A stretch of 64,000 nucleotides of DNA from Streptosporangium becharense (GCF_014204985.1 NZ_JACHMP010000001.1:3038001-3102000); one strand, 5' to 3'. Shown: positions 46,481 to 56,884, numbered from the stretch's first letter. Translations and numbers: made by a program. Notes: generated from the letters alone by a model not told the origin.

Positions 46481-46613
46481 GGTCCCTCCTGCGCGCCTGA
46501 AAGGCGAGGTCGGTCGGCGATGGTGCGGGGGTGATCCATCTTTGCCATGTCCAGTCAATGAGCCCACGGAAATGAGTCGAGGCCCACTGTCCAGCGAACT
46601 CTAACGCACCAAG

Positions 46614-46644
46614 GGCGCGGGGGCCCATTACGAGCCCCCGCGCC
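46614..46644 (-). terminator. Terminator after rplO
   Basis: An 11-bp GC-only stem (46614-46624 with 46634-46644) and 9-nt loop, 12 nt beyond the rplO stop. Confidence 0.7.
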
Positions 46645-46656
46645 GCGTGGTGATGC

Positions 46657-47112
46657 CTACAGCTCGGAGACGGAGCCCCCGGCAGCGGCGATCTTCTCCT
46701 TCGCGCTGGCGGAGAAGGCGTGCGCCTGCACGTTCAACGCCACGGAGATCTCGCCGGTTCCCAGAACCTTGACGGGCTGGTTCTTGCGAACCGCACCCTT
46801 GGCGATCAGGGTGTCGACGGTGACGTCGCCGCCCTCCGGGAACAGCTCACCGAGCCTGTCCAGGTTGACGACCTGGTAGGTCGTCTTGAACAGGGCGTTG
46901 GAGAACCCCTTGAACTTGGGCAGGCGTCGCTGGAGCGGAACCTGGCCACCCTCGAAACCGAGCGGCACGGTGTTGCGCGCCGTCGTGCCCTTGGTACCGC
47001 GACCCGCGGTCTTGCCCTTGGACGCCTCGCCGCGGCCCTTGCGGACCTTCGACTTGTTGGCGCCGGGGGCCGGACGCAGGTGGTGGATGCGGAGCGGAGT
47101 GTTCTCTGCCAT
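46657..47112 (-). CDS. rplO: 50S ribosomal protein L15
   Basis: A 151-residue L15 ([32 protein letters not shown]-terminal region; [18 protein letters not shown]). Late assembly protein of the large subunit. Last ribosomal gene before secY. Confidence 0.98.
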   Translation of the reverse strand: MAENTPLRIHHLRPAPGANKSKVRKGRGEASKGKTAGRGTKGTTARNTVPLGFEGGQVPLQRRLPKFKGFSNALFKTTYQVVNLDRLGELFPEGGDVTVDTLIAKGAVRKNQPVKVLGTGEISVALNVQAHAFSASAKEKIAAAGGSVSEL

Positions 47113-47114
47113 GA

Positions 47115-47297
47115 CTAGTCGACCTCTTCCACGGTGACGAGGTGCGTCACCACGGAGACCATGCCGCGGATCTCCGGGCGGTCCTCCTTGACGACGACGT
47201 CGCCGATTCGCTTCAGACCGAGCGAGCGCAGCGAGTCACGCTGGTTCTGCTTCCCGCCGATCTTCGAGCGGACCTGGGTGATCTTCAGACGTGCCAT
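47115..47297 (-). CDS. rpmD: 50S ribosomal protein L30
   Basis: A 60-residue L30 ([32 protein letters not shown] core reads [15 protein letters not shown]). Lies 2 nt before rplO and 3 nt after rpsE. Confidence 0.98.
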   Translation of the reverse strand: MARLKITQVRSKIGGKQNQRDSLRSLGLKRIGDVVVKEDRPEIRGMVSVVTHLVTVEEVD

Positions 47298-47300
47298 CTG

Positions 47301-47933
47301 TCAGCTCACCGCCTTCGCGGCCGCGGCCTCGGCGAGACCCTCGGCGCGCGCCTTGAGCATCGCCTTCGGCGCGACGTCCTCGATCGGCAGGTTACGCCGG
47401 GCCGCGATCTCCTCGGGGCGGCTGAGGCCCTTCAGAGCGGCGACCGTCGCGTGCACGATGTTGATCGGGTTGTCCGAGCCGAGCGACTTGGACAGCACGT
47501 CGTGGATGCCGGCGCACTCCAGCACGGCGCGCACCGGACCACCGGCGATGACACCGGTACCGGGCGAGGCCGGGCGGAGGAAGACGACACCGGCGGCCTC
47601 TTCACCCTGCACGATGTGCGGGATGGTGCCCTGGATGCGGGGCACCCGGAAGAAGTGCTTCTTGGCCTCTTCGACGCCCTTGGCGATGGCCGCGGGGACT
47701 TCCTTGGCCTTGCCGTAGCCGACGCCGACCAGGCCGTTGCCGTCACCGACGATGACGAGGGCGGTGAAGCTGAAGCGACGACCACCCTTCACGACCTTGG
47801 CCACTCGATTGATCTTTACAACGCGCTCGATGTACGAGACGCCCTTGTCAGCGTTGCCGCCGCGGCGGTCGTCACGACGACCGTCACGCCGCTCGCCACC
47901 GGCGGCGCCTCCGCGACGCGGAGCTCCAGCCAT
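47301..47933 (-). CDS. rpsE: 30S ribosomal protein S5
   Basis: A 210-residue S5. The dsRNA-binding domain starts at about residue 33 ([21 protein letters not shown]) after a Gly/Arg/Asp-rich actinobacterial extension. The spectinomycin-contact loop [11 protein letters not shown] is unaltered. Translational accuracy protein. Confidence 0.98.
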   Translation of the reverse strand: MAGAPRRGGAAGGERRDGRRDDRRGGNADKGVSYIERVVKINRVAKVVKGGRRFSFTALVIVGDGNGLVGVGYGKAKEVPAAIAKGVEEAKKHFFRVPRIQGTIPHIVQGEEAAGVVFLRPASPGTGVIAGGPVRAVLECAGIHDVLSKSLGSDNPINIVHATVAALKGLSRPEEIAARRNLPIEDVAPKAMLKARAEGLAEAAAAKAVS

Positions 47934-47994
47934 CAGTGGTTCCTCTTCTCATTCATGGGACGGGCCATCAGTTGCGATCCTCGGGACGGAGTCA

Positions 47995-48378
47995 TCAGAA
48001 CTCCAGCCCGCCCTCGCGGGCGCTGTCCGCCAGGGCCGCGATGCGGCCCGCGTAGCGGTTGCCACCCCGGTCGAAGACGACGGCGGTGATCCCGGCTGCC
48101 TTGGCCCGCTGAGCGAGAAGCTCGCCGACCTGCTTCGCCTTGTCGGTCTTGGCACCCTCGGCGGAACGCAGGGAGGCGTCCATCGTGGAGGCGCTGACCA
48201 GCGTGTGGCCCTGGGAGTCGTCCACGATCTGAACGAACAGGTGCCTCGTCGAGCGGTTGACGACCAGGCGCGGACGCGCGGCCGTACCGACGACCTTCTT
48301 GCGGACTCGGCCGTGGCGGCGGGCCCGCGAGACGGCGCGGGCGGCCGTGTGCTTGCCGAACGCAGTCTTGCCAGCCAT
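47995..48378 (-). CDS. rplR: 50S ribosomal protein L18
   Basis: A 127-residue L18 that binds 5S rRNA ([47 protein letters not shown]-terminal region). 61 nt upstream of rpsE and 2 nt after rplF. Confidence 0.98.
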   Translation of the reverse strand: MAGKTAFGKHTAARAVSRARRHGRVRKKVVGTAARPRLVVNRSTRHLFVQIVDDSQGHTLVSASTMDASLRSAEGAKTDKAKQVGELLAQRAKAAGITAVVFDRGGNRYAGRIAALADSAREGGLEF

Positions 48379-48380
48379 GC

Positions 48381-48923
48381 CTACTTACCAGCCTTTCCGA
48401 CCTTGCGGCGGACAACTTCACCCTGGTAGCGCACGCCCTTGCCCTTGTACGGGTCGGGCTTGCGCAGCTTGCGGATGTTCGCGGCGACCTCGCCGACCTT
48501 CTGCTTGTCGATGCCGTCCACGTGGAACAGCTTTTCCTTCTCGACGCGGAAGGAGACACCCTCGGGGGCGTCGATGATCACCGGGTGGCTGAAGCCCAGG
48601 GCGAACTCCAGCTGCGTCGGGCCCTTGGCCTGGACGCGGTAACCGACACCCACGAGCTCCAGGGTCTTGGAGTAACCCTGGGTGACACCGGTCACCATGT
48701 TGGCGACCAGAGTGCGGGACAGGCCGTGCAGCGCGCGGACCTTGTTCTCGTCGTTGGGGCGGGTGACGGTCAGCGAACCGTCGTCACCCTTGCTGATCTC
48801 GATCGGCTCAGCGATCGTGTGCGAAAGCGTGCCCTTAGGGCCCTTGACCGTGACATCCCGGCCGTTGATGGTGACGTCCACCCCGTTCGGCACGGGGATG
48901 GGCAGCCGTCCGATTCTCGACAT
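48381..48923 (-). CDS. rplF: 50S ribosomal protein L6
   Basis: A 180-residue L6, start at [19 protein letters not shown] after GGGGAGAG. Two tandem L6 folds; the C-terminal signature [20 protein letters not shown] is complete. Binds near the sarcin-ricin loop. Confidence 0.98.
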   Translation of the reverse strand: MSRIGRLPIPVPNGVDVTINGRDVTVKGPKGTLSHTIAEPIEISKGDDGSLTVTRPNDENKVRALHGLSRTLVANMVTGVTQGYSKTLELVGVGYRVQAKGPTQLEFALGFSHPVIIDAPEGVSFRVEKEKLFHVDGIDKQKVGEVAANIRKLRKPDPYKGKGVRYQGEVVRRKVGKAGK

Positions 48924-48940
48924 GCTGTTCTCTCTCCCCT

Positions 48941-49339
48941 CTACCAAACGAAGGCGAGGACTTCCCCGCCCACTCCACGCTTGCTGGCCTGCTTGTCCGT
49001 CATGAGCCCGCCGGACGTCGAAATGATCGCGACGCCCAGCCCGCCCAGGACCCGGGGCAGGTTGTCCTTCTTCGCATAGACCCGCAGACCGGGCTTGGAA
49101 ACCCGGCGCAGGCCCGTGAGCGACCGCTCACGGCTCGGCCCGAACTTGAGCTCCACCACGAGGTTCTTGCCGACCTTGGCGTCTTCGACGGTCCAGGCCT
49201 GGATGTAACCCTCCTGCTGGAGGATCTCGGCGATGTGCGCCTTGATCTTCGAGTACGGCATGGCCACGCTGTCGTGGTACGCCGAGTTCGCGTTTCGCAG
49301 ACGCGTGAGCATGTCTGCGATCGGGTCGGTCATCGTCAT
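48941..49339 (-). CDS. rpsH: 30S ribosomal protein S8
   Basis: A 132-residue S8 ([41 protein letters not shown]). Central-domain assembly protein and, in E. coli, repressor of the spc operon. ATG 49339 is used; a second ATG two codons on is possible. Confidence 0.97.
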   Translation of the reverse strand: MTMTDPIADMLTRLRNANSAYHDSVAMPYSKIKAHIAEILQQEGYIQAWTVEDAKVGKNLVVELKFGPSRERSLTGLRRVSKPGLRVYAKKDNLPRVLGGLGVAIISTSGGLMTDKQASKRGVGGEVLAFVW

Positions 49340-49481
49340 GGCCGGTGGCCTTCCTCACCGCGGTTTCCCCAGGGGACCTGCGGTGTGGTCATGGGCGCCT
49401 GAATCGGCACCCGGTGAATACAGACTTCTGTGCTGGGCCGGCGTCGCGCGGCTCCGCGATCACCGCGGGCCGCGCGGACGG

Positions 49482-49667
49482 CTACCAGCTCGACTTGGTG
49501 ATGCCGGGCAGCTCGCCCCGGTGCGCCATCTCGCGGAAGCAGATGCGGCACAGGCCGAACTTCCGGTAGACGGCGCGGGGACGGCCACAGCGCGAGCACC
49601 GAGTGTACGCCCGGACCTCGAACTTGGCCTTGCGAGCAGCCTTGACCTTGAGCGACGTCTTCGCCAT
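49482..49667 (-). CDS. rpsZ: 30S ribosomal protein S14 type Z
   Basis: A 61-residue zinc-binding S14: [22 protein letters not shown] gives two CxxC pairs across that segment. It is the short, zinc-dependent form; actinobacteria often carry a zinc-free rpsN elsewhere for zinc limitation. A 142-nt spacer without a gene follows before rpsH. Confidence 0.97.
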   Translation of the reverse strand: MAKTSLKVKAARKAKFEVRAYTRCSRCGRPRAVYRKFGLCRICFREMAHRGELPGITKSSW

Positions 49668-49669
49668 GA

Positions 49670-50239
49670 TCAGGCCTCCTTGAAGGGGAATCCGAGGTGC
49701 TTCAGCAGCGCCCGGCCCTGGTCGTCGGTCTTCGCGGTGGTCACGACCGTGATGTCCATGCCCCGCTGACGGTCGACCTTGTCCTGGTCGATCTCGTGGA
49801 ACATGACCTGCTCGGTGAGACCGAAGGTGTAGTTGCCGTTGCCGTCGAACTGCTTGGGCGACAGACCGCGGAAGTCACGGATACGCGGCAGGGCCAGCGA
49901 CAGCAGCCGGTCGAGGAACTCCCACATGCGGTCACCGCGGAGCGTGACGTGCGCACCGATCGGCATGCCCTCGCGCAGCTTGAACTGGGCGATGGACTTG
50001 CGGGCGCGGACGACGGCCGGCTTCTGACCGGTGATCGCGGTGAGGTCACGGACGGCACCCTCGATCAGCTTCGAGTCGCGCGCGGCCTCGCCGACGCCCA
50101 TGTTCACCTTGATCTTGGTGATGGTGGGCACCAGCATGATGTTCTCGAACCCGAACTCCTCGTTCAGCTTCGCGATGATCTCTTCGCGGTAGCGCTGCTT
50201 GAGGCGCGGGAGGGCCCGCTCGGTCTCGGTGATGCTCAT
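49670..50239 (-). CDS. rplE: 50S ribosomal protein L5
   Basis: A 189-residue L5 (KYREEI-type start [59 protein letters not shown]). Binds 5S rRNA and the P-site tRNA elbow. ATG overlaps the rplX stop (ATGA). Confidence 0.98.
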   Translation of the reverse strand: MSITETERALPRLKQRYREEIIAKLNEEFGFENIMLVPTITKIKVNMGVGEAARDSKLIEGAVRDLTAITGQKPAVVRARKSIAQFKLREGMPIGAHVTLRGDRMWEFLDRLLSLALPRIRDFRGLSPKQFDGNGNYTFGLTEQVMFHEIDQDKVDRQRGMDITVVTTAKTDDQGRALLKHLGFPFKEA

Positions 50240-50562
50240 CGGTTGTCCTCACCCGTCTCGTCGGAGCCGGCCTTGACCTTCTCCTTCTTGGCAGGCTTCT
50301 CGTCCTTGGCAGACTTCTCGTCATCCTTGAGCTTCTTGACGTTGCTCACGTGGATGGGAGCCTCCATCGTCTGCACGCCACCGGTCTTGGCGCCGCGCGG
50401 ACCCTGGTGGGTCTCCTTGGAGTGCTTCGTGACCATCCTGACGCCTTCGACCACCACGCGCTCCTCGCGCGGGAAGACGGCGATGACACGGCCCTTGACG
50501 CCCTTGTCCTTACCGGCGATGACCTGAACGAGGTCACCCTTCTTCACATGCAGCTTCGGCAT
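50236..50562 (-). CDS. rplX: 50S ribosomal protein L24
   Basis: A 108-residue L24 with the KOW motif [20 protein letters not shown] and a Lys/Glu-rich actinobacterial tail. Initiator of large-subunit assembly. Shares one base with the rplN stop (TAATG). Confidence 0.98.
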   Translation of the reverse strand: MPKLHVKKGDLVQVIAGKDKGVKGRVIAVFPREERVVVEGVRMVTKHSKETHQGPRGAKTGGVQTMEAPIHVSNVKKLKDDEKSAKDEKPAKKEKVKAGSDETGEDNR

Positions 50563-50930
50563 TACAACACCTCCGGCGCGAGCGAGATGATGCGCATGAA
50601 CTTCTTGTCACGCAGCTCACGTCCGACCGGGCCGAAAATACGGGTGCCCCGCGGGTCGCCGCTGTCCTTGATGATGACGGCGGCGTTCTCGTCGAAGCGG
50701 ATGTAGGAGCCGTCGGGCCGGCGGCGCTCCTTGACAGTGCGGACGACGACGGCCTTGACCACGTCGCCCTTCTTCACGGTGCCGCCAGGAATGGCGTCCT
50801 TGACCGTGGCGACGATGATGTCGCCGATTCCCGCGTAGCGCCGGCCCGAACCGCCGAGCACACGGATGCAAAGGACTTCCTTCGCACCAGTGTTGTCGGC
50901 GACCTTGAGCCGCGACTCCTGCTGGATCAC
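50562..50930 (-). CDS. rplN: 50S ribosomal protein L14
   Basis: A 122-residue L14 ([36 protein letters not shown]). First gene of the spc operon in the E. coli sense. The 181-nt spacer upstream contains a terminator-like hairpin and, at 50957-50973, a 7-bp stem with a 3-nt loop in the presumed leader. Confidence 0.98.
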   Translation of the reverse strand: MIQQESRLKVADNTGAKEVLCIRVLGGSGRRYAGIGDIIVATVKDAIPGGTVKKGDVVKAVVVRTVKERRRPDGSYIRFDENAAVIIKDSGDPRGTRIFGPVGRELRDKKFMRIISLAPEVL

Positions 50931-51070
50931 TTGAACTCCTGTTTGTCTCGCTGGTTCTCACCCGCTGGGTGAGCCTTGCGGAACCTGCTGGGTCTTTTTC
51001 CTCCGGTGACAGTCCGTACCGGACCGCCGCCGCAGGCGGGACGAAGATCGCTCCGCCCCCTTGGACACCA

Positions 51071-51101
51071 TCGTGGGGGGTGACGGCGCCACCCCCCACG
51101 A
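51071..51101 (-). terminator. Hairpin at the S10/spc operon boundary
   Basis: A 12-bp perfect stem (51071-51082 with 51090-51101) and 7-nt loop begin 11 nt after the rpsQ stop. It marks the same border that separates the S10 and spc operons in E. coli. Confidence 0.72.
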
Positions 51102-51111
51102 GGCGTGTAGC

Positions 51112-51393
51112 TTACTTGGCCCGCTCGAGAATCTCGACGACCCGCCACCGCTTGGTGGCGGACAGCGGCCGGGTCTCCATCAGCAGGACGCGGTCGCCGA
51201 CACCGGCCGTGTTGGCCTCGTCGTGGGCCTTGTACTTGGTCGTCCTGCGGATGACCTTGCCGTACAGGGGGTGCTTGACGCGGTCCTCGACGGCGACGAC
51301 GACGGTCTTGTCCATCTTGTCGCTGACGACCAGACCCTCACGGGTCTTGCGGTAGTTCCGCGCCTCGGTCGTGTTCTCTGTGGCCTCAGCCAT
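51112..51393 (-). CDS. rpsQ: 30S ribosomal protein S17
   Basis: A 93-residue S17 ([42 protein letters not shown]). Early 16S-binding protein. Overlaps the rpmC end by 8 nt; last gene of the S10 operon. Confidence 0.98.
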   Translation of the reverse strand: MAEATENTTEARNYRKTREGLVVSDKMDKTVVVAVEDRVKHPLYGKVIRRTTKYKAHDEANTAGVGDRVLLMETRPLSATKRWRVVEILERAK

Positions 51394-51625
51394 CGATCGA
51401 CTCCTTCTCTACCGTCACGATTCCGAGCTCGCGCTCGCGCATCACGGTGTAGATACGGGCGATCTCGCGGCGGACGGCGCGCAGCCGCCCGTGGTTCTCC
51501 AACTGGCCGGTCGCGGCCTGGAAGCGGAGGTTGAACAGCTCCTCCTTGGCTTCCTTCAGCTTCGTGACCAGCGTGTCCTGGTCCTCCGCCCGCAGCTCAC
51601 CGGCGGTCAGGCCCTTAGCCATCAC
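51386..51625 (-). CDS. rpmC: 50S ribosomal protein L29
   Basis: A 79-residue L29 ([44 protein letters not shown]). Part of the exit-tunnel rim that docks SRP and trigger factor. Starts with GTG overlapping the rplP stop; the next codon is ATG and could be the real start. Confidence 0.97.
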   Translation of the reverse strand: MMAKGLTAGELRAEDQDTLVTKLKEAKEELFNLRFQAATGQLENHGRLRAVRREIARIYTVMRERELGIVTVEKESIDG

Positions 51626-52041
51626 GCCTCACCCACTTCACGCTTAACGAACCGGCACTTCATCGGGAGCTTGTGCATCGCACGGCGGAGCGCCTCACGG
51701 GCCACCGGCTCCGCGACGCCCGAAAGCTCGAACATGATGCGGCCGGGCTTGACGTTGGCGATCCACCACTCCGGCGAACCCTTACCGGAACCCATGCGGG
51801 TCTCGGCAGGCTTCTTGGTGAGCGGACGGTCCGGGTAGATGTTGATCCAGACCTTTCCGCCACGCTTGATGTGGCGGGTCATCGCGATACGAGCCGACTC
51901 GATCTGGCGGTTGGTCACGTAGGAGTGCTCAAGCGCCTGAATGCCGAACTCGCCGAACACGACCCTGGTGCCGCCCTTGGCGGCGCCGTGGCGGTCGGGC
52001 CGGTGCTGCTTGCGGTGCTTGACCCTGCGCGGGATCAGCAT
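51622..52041 (-). CDS. rplP: 50S ribosomal protein L16
   Basis: A 139-residue L16 ([40 protein letters not shown]). Contacts A-site tRNA and 5S rRNA. 2 nt after rpsC. Confidence 0.98.
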   Translation of the reverse strand: MLIPRRVKHRKQHRPDRHGAAKGGTRVVFGEFGIQALEHSYVTNRQIESARIAMTRHIKRGGKVWINIYPDRPLTKKPAETRMGSGKGSPEWWIANVKPGRIMFELSGVAEPVAREALRRAMHKLPMKCRFVKREVGEA

Positions 52042-52043
52042 GG

Positions 52044-52892
52044 TCAGCTCCCTTCAGCACCCGGCTGCGCAGCCGGGCCGGTCTCGGGGGCAGCCTGCGA
52101 GGCCGCCTCGTTCCTGGGGGCGCGGTCACCGCGGCCGGCACCCCGGCGGGCGCCACCGGCGCCACGACGGGGACGGTCGCCACCGGCGCCGCCGCCACGA
52201 CGGTCGTCACGCTCGCGACGCTGGCCGGCACGGGCACCGGCGGCGGCCGCCTCGCGCTCGGCGCGGCTGGTCGGAGCCTCACCCTTGTAGATCCACACCT
52301 TGACGCCGATGCGGCCGAAGGTGGTGCGGGCCTCGTACAGGCCGTAGTCGATGTCGGCGCGGAGCGTGTGCAGGGGCACGCGGCCCTCGCGGTAGAACTC
52401 CGAGCGGGACATCTCCGCGCCGCCGAGGCGGCCGGAGCACTGCACCCGGATGCCCTTGGCGCCGCTCTTCATCGCCGACTGCATCGCCTTGCGCATGGCC
52501 CGGCGGAACGAGACACGGCTGGACAGCTGCTCGGCCACACCCTGGGCGACGAGCTGAGCGTCGATCTCCGGGTTCTTGACCTCGAGGATGTTGAGCTGGA
52601 CCTGCTTCTTGGTCAGCTTCTCGAGGTCGCCGCGGATCCGGTCCGCCTCGGCGCCGCGGCGGCCGATGACGATGCCCGGACGGGCGGTGTGGATGTCGAC
52701 CTGGACCCGGTCGGTGGTCCGCTCGATCTCGACCTTGGAAATACCGGCCCGCTCCATGCCCTTCTTCAGCATGCGGCGGATCGCCACGTCTTCGGCGACG
52801 TACGACTTGTAGAGCTTGTCGGCATACCACCGGCTCTTGAAGTCGGTCGTGACGCCGAGGCGGAACCCGTGCGGGTTGACCTTCTGACCCAC
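52044..52892 (-). CDS. rpsC: 30S ribosomal protein S3
   Basis: A 282-residue S3 with the KH domain ([21 protein letters not shown]) and the C-terminal core ending at about residue 210 ([12 protein letters not shown]). The last 70 residues are an Arg/Gly/Ala-rich disordered tail, a usual actinobacterial extension. Forms the mRNA entry channel. GTG start shares a base with the rplV stop (TAGTG). Confidence 0.98.
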   Translation of the reverse strand: MGQKVNPHGFRLGVTTDFKSRWYADKLYKSYVAEDVAIRRMLKKGMERAGISKVEIERTTDRVQVDIHTARPGIVIGRRGAEADRIRGDLEKLTKKQVQLNILEVKNPEIDAQLVAQGVAEQLSSRVSFRRAMRKAMQSAMKSGAKGIRVQCSGRLGGAEMSRSEFYREGRVPLHTLRADIDYGLYEARTTFGRIGVKVWIYKGEAPTSRAEREAAAAGARAGQRRERDDRRGGGAGGDRPRRGAGGARRGAGRGDRAPRNEAASQAAPETGPAAQPGAEGS

Positions 52893-53245
52893 TAGCGGGT
52901 CCTCCCCTTCGGCTCGCGGGACTCCACGATCACGGTGATGTGGCTCGTCCGCTTGTTGATCCGATAGGCACGACCCTGAGCGCGGGGACGGAACCGCTTC
53001 AGCGTCGGGCCCTCGTCGACCCAGGCACGGCTCACGAAGAGCGTGTCACGGTCGAGCTTGAAGTTGTGCTCCGCGTTGGCAATGGCGCTGGACAGCACCT
53101 TGTACACGGTCTCGCTCGCCGCCTGGGGAGCGAACTGCAGCACGGCCTGCGCCTCCGAAGCGGGCAGCCCGCGAATGAGGTCCACCACGCGGCGGGCCTT
53201 CATGGGCGTGTGGCGCGCGAACCGCACCTGAGCCCTGGCTTCCAT
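52892..53245 (-). CDS. rplV: 50S ribosomal protein L22
   Basis: A 117-residue L22 ([24 protein letters not shown] start reads [20 protein letters not shown]). The beta-hairpin lining the exit tunnel ([20 protein letters not shown]) is unaltered. Separated from rpsS by a 116-nt structured spacer. Confidence 0.98.
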   Translation of the reverse strand: MEARAQVRFARHTPMKARRVVDLIRGLPASEAQAVLQFAPQAASETVYKVLSSAIANAEHNFKLDRDTLFVSRAWVDEGPTLKRFRPRAQGRAYRINKRTSHITVIVESREPKGRTR

Positions 53246-53280
53246 CGCTTACTCCTCTTACCTTCTGCTTCGTATGGGGC

Positions 53281-53340
53281 GAGCCCGTCGCGCCACCGCG
53301 ACGATCGGCACGGCCGTGGCCGTTCGGTCGTCTCGGGCTC
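53281..53340 (-). other. Structured spacer between rpsS and rplV
   Basis: Outer inverted repeat GAGCCCG (53281-53287) with CGGGCTC (53334-53340) encloses two hairpins: TCGCG-CCAC-CGCGA (53288-53301) and ACGGC-CGTG-GCCGT (53310-53323). The 60-nt unit would fold as a three-way junction. It is not a tRNA: no T-loop or anticodon arm is present. Confidence 0.45.
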
Positions 53341-53361
53341 GACGTCCTCTCCCTAAGGCGC

Positions 53362-53640
53362 TTACCGCCGGCTGCGGCGGTCTTCCTTGACGTGGCTGCG
53401 GAACGTCCGCGTCGGGGCGAACTCACCGAGCTTGTGACCGATCATCGCCTCGGTGACGAAGACCGGAACGTGCTTGCGGCCGTCGTGCACGGCGATCGTG
53501 TGACCGATCATGTCGGGCACGATCATGGAGCGCCGCGACCACGTCTTGATGACGTTCTTGGTGCCCTTCTCGTTCTGAGCGTCCACCTTCTTCTGAAGGT
53601 GGTCGTCCACGAAGGGACCCTTCTTAAGGCTACGTGGCAT
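53362..53640 (-). CDS. rpsS: 30S ribosomal protein S19
   Basis: A 92-residue S19 ([38 protein letters not shown]). Head protein near the A site. 11 nt after rplB. Confidence 0.98.
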   Translation of the reverse strand: MPRSLKKGPFVDDHLQKKVDAQNEKGTKNVIKTWSRRSMIVPDMIGHTIAVHDGRKHVPVFVTEAMIGHKLGEFAPTRTFRSHVKEDRRSRR

Positions 53641-53651
53641 TTCGGCTGCTC

Positions 53652-54488
53652 CTACCGCTTCTTCCGCTTGGTCCGACGACGGATAATCAGCCGGTCGCTG
53701 GCCTTGTTCGCCGCACGGGTACGACCCTCGGGCTTGCCCTTGGGGTTGACAGGGTGACGGCCACCGGAGGTCTTACCCTCACCACCACCGTGCGGGTGGT
53801 CGACCGGGTTCATCGCGACACCGCGGACGGTGGGGCGCTTGCCCTTCCACCGCATACGGCCGGCCTTACCCCAGTTGATGTTGCCCTGCTCGGCGTTGCC
53901 GACCTGGCCGATGGAGGCCCGGCAGCGAACGTCGACCTGGCGCATTTCGCCGGAGGGCATACGCAGCGTGGCGTACTGGCCCTCCTTGGCGAGCAGCTGG
54001 ATCTGCGCACCGGCGGACCGGCCCAGCTTGGCGCCACCACCCGGACGGAGCTCCACCGCGTGGATGAAGGTACCGGTCGGGATGTTGCGCAGCGGGAGGC
54101 AGTTACCCGGCTTGATGTCGGCCGTGGGGCCGTTCTCGATGAGGTCGCCCTGCTTGATGCCGGTCGGGGCGAGGATGTAACGCTTCTCCCCGTCGGCGTA
54201 GTGCAGCAGCGCGATACGGGAGGTGCGGTTCGGGTCGTACTCGATGTGAGCGACCTTGGCCGGGATCCCGTCCTTGTCGTGGCGCCGGAAGTCGATGATC
54301 CGGTAGGCGCGCTTGTGTCCACCGCCCTGGTGACGGGTGGTCACCCGGCCGTGGACGTTACGGCCGCCCTTGCTGTGCAGCGGCGCAAGCAGCGACTTCT
54401 CGGGCGTGCTGCGCGTGATCTCGGCGAAGTCCGAGACACTGGCGCCGCGGCGACCCGGGGTCGTCGGCTTGAGTTTACGGATGCCCAT
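53652..54488 (-). CDS. rplB: 50S ribosomal protein L2
   Basis: A 278-residue L2 ([40 protein letters not shown], with the histidine needed for peptidyl transfer). Preceded by a 91-nt spacer with a stem-loop after rplW. Confidence 0.99.
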   Translation of the reverse strand: MGIRKLKPTTPGRRGASVSDFAEITRSTPEKSLLAPLHSKGGRNVHGRVTTRHQGGGHKRAYRIIDFRRHDKDGIPAKVAHIEYDPNRTSRIALLHYADGEKRYILAPTGIKQGDLIENGPTADIKPGNCLPLRNIPTGTFIHAVELRPGGGAKLGRSAGAQIQLLAKEGQYATLRMPSGEMRQVDVRCRASIGQVGNAEQGNINWGKAGRMRWKGKRPTVRGVAMNPVDHPHGGGEGKTSGGRHPVNPKGKPEGRTRAANKASDRLIIRRRTKRKKR

Positions 54489-54518
54489 CTTTTTCGTTCA
54501 TCCTTCGTCGGTTAATCC

Positions 54519-54558
54519 GGGAGAATGCCCCCCGCCTGACGGCGAGGGGCGTTCTCCC
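54519..54558 (-). terminator. Terminator-like hairpin between rplW and rplB
   Basis: Arms 54519-54531 and 54546-54558 pair over 13 positions with one mismatch; an inner GCC/GGC pair extends the stem. It starts 22 nt past the rplW stop, inside what is normally a continuous S10 operon, so attenuation rather than full termination is expected. Confidence 0.6.
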
Positions 54559-54579
54559 TGTACTTACTGAGCGAGCGGG

Positions 54580-54879
54580 TCAGCCCTGACCGAAGATGTC
54601 GATCCGGTCGCCCTCCACCAGGCTGACGATCGCCCGCTTGGTGTCGGGACGCTGACCGTAGCCGGAGCGGGTCCGCTTGCGCTTGCCCGGGCGGTTGATG
54701 GTGTTGACGCTGGCCACCTTGACGCCGAAGATCTTCTCAACCGCGATCTTGACCTGCGTCTTGTTGGCCGTCTTCCGCACCAGGAACGTGTACTTGTTGT
54801 GCTCGTCGATCAGGCCGTAGCTCTTCTCGGAGACGACCGGCTTGATGATGATGTCGCGCGGGTCGGCGATCTTCTCCAT
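54580..54879 (-). CDS. rplW: 50S ribosomal protein L23
   Basis: A 99-residue L23 ([41 protein letters not shown]). Docking site at the exit tunnel. ATG shares a base with the rplD stop (TGATG). Confidence 0.98.
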   Translation of the reverse strand: MEKIADPRDIIIKPVVSEKSYGLIDEHNKYTFLVRKTANKTQVKIAVEKIFGVKVASVNTINRPGKRKRTRSGYGQRPDTKRAIVSLVEGDRIDIFGQG

Positions 54880-55526
54880 CAGGCGTCTTCCTTCCCGCTC
54901 TTGCTCAGGCGCTCGACGACCTGGTCGTAGGCGGCCTGGGTGAAAACGACGTCGTCGTAGCAGAGCACGTCGTAGGTGTTCAGCTGTCCGGCGTCCAGCA
55001 GGTGGACCTCCGGGGCATTGCGCAGGCTCATCCAGGTGAGCTCGTCACCCTCGTCGACGACGACCAGGACGCTGCGCGCCTCGGTGACCTTGCGAAGCGC
55101 CTCGAGAGCCGCCTTGGTCTTGGGGGTCTCCCCCGTGACCAGGGCGCTGACCACGTGAACACGGCCGCCGTTCGCCCGGTCGGACAGGGCACCGCGCAGC
55201 GCGGCGGCCTTCATCTTCTTCGGGGTCTTCTGCGAGTAGTCACGCGGAACCGGTCCGTGGACGGTGCCACCGCCGGTGAACTGCGGGGCGCGGGTCGAAC
55301 CCTGGCGGGCGCGGCCGGTGCCCTTCTGGCGGTACGGCTTCTTGCCGCCGCCGCTGACCTCACCGCGGGTCTTGGCCTTGTGGGTGCCCTGCCGGCGAGC
55401 GGCGAGCTGGGCCACGACGACCTGGTGGATCAGCGGAATGTTGACCTTGCTGCCGAAGATGTCTTCGGGCAGGTCCACGGTGCCGGCCTTCGCGCCGCTC
55501 GCGTCGAGGACGTCAATGGTGCTCAC
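54879..55526 (-). CDS. rplD: 50S ribosomal protein L4
   Basis: A 215-residue L4. The tunnel loop ([20 protein letters not shown]) is unaltered at the macrolide-relevant residues. L4 represses the S10 operon in E. coli. GTG start overlaps the rplC stop (GTGA). Confidence 0.98.
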   Translation of the reverse strand: MSTIDVLDASGAKAGTVDLPEDIFGSKVNIPLIHQVVVAQLAARRQGTHKAKTRGEVSGGGKKPYRQKGTGRARQGSTRAPQFTGGGTVHGPVPRDYSQKTPKKMKAAALRGALSDRANGGRVHVVSALVTGETPKTKAALEALRKVTEARSVLVVVDEGDELTWMSLRNAPEVHLLDAGQLNTYDVLCYDDVVFTQAAYDQVVERLSKSGKEDA

Positions 55527-56176
55527 TTGGCAGCCCCCTTCTTGGCAGCGGTACGGAGGAGAACCAGGCTGCCGTTGGCGCCGGGGATCGCACCCTTGAT
55601 CAGGATGATGCCCTTCTCGGCGTCCACGGCGTGAACCTTCAGGCTCTGGATGGTCGTGCGGACGTTACCCATCCGACCGGCCATGCGCAGGCCCTTGAAG
55701 ACTCGGCCCGGGGTGGCGCAGCCACCGATGGAACCCGGCGAGCGGTGCTTGCGCTGCGTACCGTGCGAGGCGCCCAGACCCCTGAAGCCGTGGCGCTTCA
55801 TGACACCCGCGAAGCCCTTGCCCTTGCTCTTGCCCGTCACGTCGACGAACTGGCCGGCCTCGAAGGTGTCAGCCAGGAGCTCCTGACCGAGGGTGTACTC
55901 GCTCGCGTCGTCGGTGCGGATCTCCGCGAAGTAACGGCGCGGGGTGATGTCGTGCTTGCGCAGGTAGTCGCCGAGCGGCTTGTTGACCTTCCGGGGGTCG
56001 ATCTGCCCGTAACCCAGCTGAACGGCGGAGTAGCCGTCCTTCTCGGGGGTGCGGACGCGGGTCACGACACACGGACCGGCCTCGACCACGGTCACCGGGA
56101 CCATGCGGTTGTCCGCGTCGAAGACCTGGGTCATGCCGAGCTTCTTGCCCAGGACGCCCTTGATCTGCTTAGCCAT
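55523..56176 (-). CDS. rplC: 50S ribosomal protein L3
   Basis: A 217-residue L3 ([24 protein letters not shown]-terminus; [20 protein letters not shown]). Its central extension reaches the peptidyl-transferase centre. 14 nt after rpsJ. Confidence 0.98.
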   Translation of the reverse strand: MAKQIKGVLGKKLGMTQVFDADNRMVPVTVVEAGPCVVTRVRTPEKDGYSAVQLGYGQIDPRKVNKPLGDYLRKHDITPRRYFAEIRTDDASEYTLGQELLADTFEAGQFVDVTGKSKGKGFAGVMKRHGFRGLGASHGTQRKHRSPGSIGGCATPGRVFKGLRMAGRMGNVRTTIQSLKVHAVDAEKGIILIKGAIPGANGSLVLLRTAAKKGAAK

Positions 56177-56190
56177 GTCAGTGCGTTCCC

Positions 56191-56499
56191 TCAGAGCTTG
56201 ATCGAGATGTCAACGCCGGCGGGGAGGTCGAGTCGCATGAGCGAGTCGACCGTCTTCGGCGTCGGGTCGATGATGTCAATCAGCCGCTTGTGCGTGCGCA
56301 TCTCGAAGTGCTCGCGGCTGTCCTTGTACTTGTGCGGCGAGCGGATGACGCAGTACACGTTCTTCTCGGTCGGCAGCGGCACCGGGCCCGCGACCTTAGC
56401 GCCAGTCCGCGTCACCGTCTCGACGATCTTCTTGGCCGAAACGTCGATGACCTCGTGGTCATAGGCCTTGAGCCGAATGCGGATCTTCTGTCCCGCCAT
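56191..56499 (-). CDS. rpsJ: 30S ribosomal protein S10
   Basis: A 102-residue S10 ([40 protein letters not shown]). Also the NusE transcription factor that binds NusB/NusG. First gene of the S10 operon, preceded by 385 nt of non-coding sequence. Confidence 0.99.
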   Translation of the reverse strand: MAGQKIRIRLKAYDHEVIDVSAKKIVETVTRTGAKVAGPVPLPTEKNVYCVIRSPHKYKDSREHFEMRTHKRLIDIIDPTPKTVDSLMRLDLPAGVDISIKL

Positions 56500-56726
56500 A
56501 ATGGCCTCGGTGTCCTTCGCTGTCGTCTGAAAAAGTTACGTGCGGCCTGTTGCCGCTGTGTCATGGCCGATTCGGTCTCGCCGACCGGGTCCGGGCCGTC
56601 CGTGACGCCCCGGCCGCCGCCGGCTCGACTTCCTCTCCACGTGGTGCCCGAGATCGTCCGCCTGTCTCCGGGAGACGTCCTCTGCACGCGTCCCACGTAG
56701 CAGACGCAGTCGATCTGCGCTTTCTT

Positions 56727-56783
56727 CCGTGATCTGGCAGTTACTTCGGTCACTTCGCGGCCGAAACAACTGCGAGATCACGG
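56727..56783 (-). promoter_or_regulatory. Long hairpin in the S10 operon leader region
   Basis: Arms 56727-56742 and 56768-56783 match at 15 of 16 positions (CCGTGATCT...AGATCACGG outside, GCAGTT/AACTGC inside) and enclose a second stem, CTTCGG/CCGAAA-like. It lies 228 nt upstream of rpsJ, suggesting an RNA leader or operator. Confidence 0.55.
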
Positions 56784-56838
56784 GTCGTGGGTCTTACCTG
56801 GGGCGATGTGCCATGCGGCACGAGCCCTGTCGTGGCGC

Positions 56839-56870
56839 GGCGGCCGGCCCTGCGATGAGGGCCGACCGCC
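56839..56870 (-). terminator. tuf terminator
   Basis: A 13-bp stem (56839-56851 with 56858-56870, one mismatch) and 6-nt loop begin 15 nt after the tuf stop. It separates the str operon from the S10 operon. Confidence 0.72.
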
Positions 56871-56884
56871 ACTCCGCGATCGTA

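Larger units (their letters stand above)
56500..56884. other. Non-coding region between tuf and rpsJ
   Basis: It contains the tuf terminator near 56839-56870 and a 57-nt imperfect palindrome at 56727-56783. No consensus promoter was identified on the minus strand, although one is expected for the S10 operon. Frames in the region lack coding bias or family similarity. Confidence 0.5.

Noticed and set aside
53281-53340. tRNA gene
   Set aside because: A 7-bp closing stem is present but there is no T-loop, anticodon arm or CCA context, and the length is too short.
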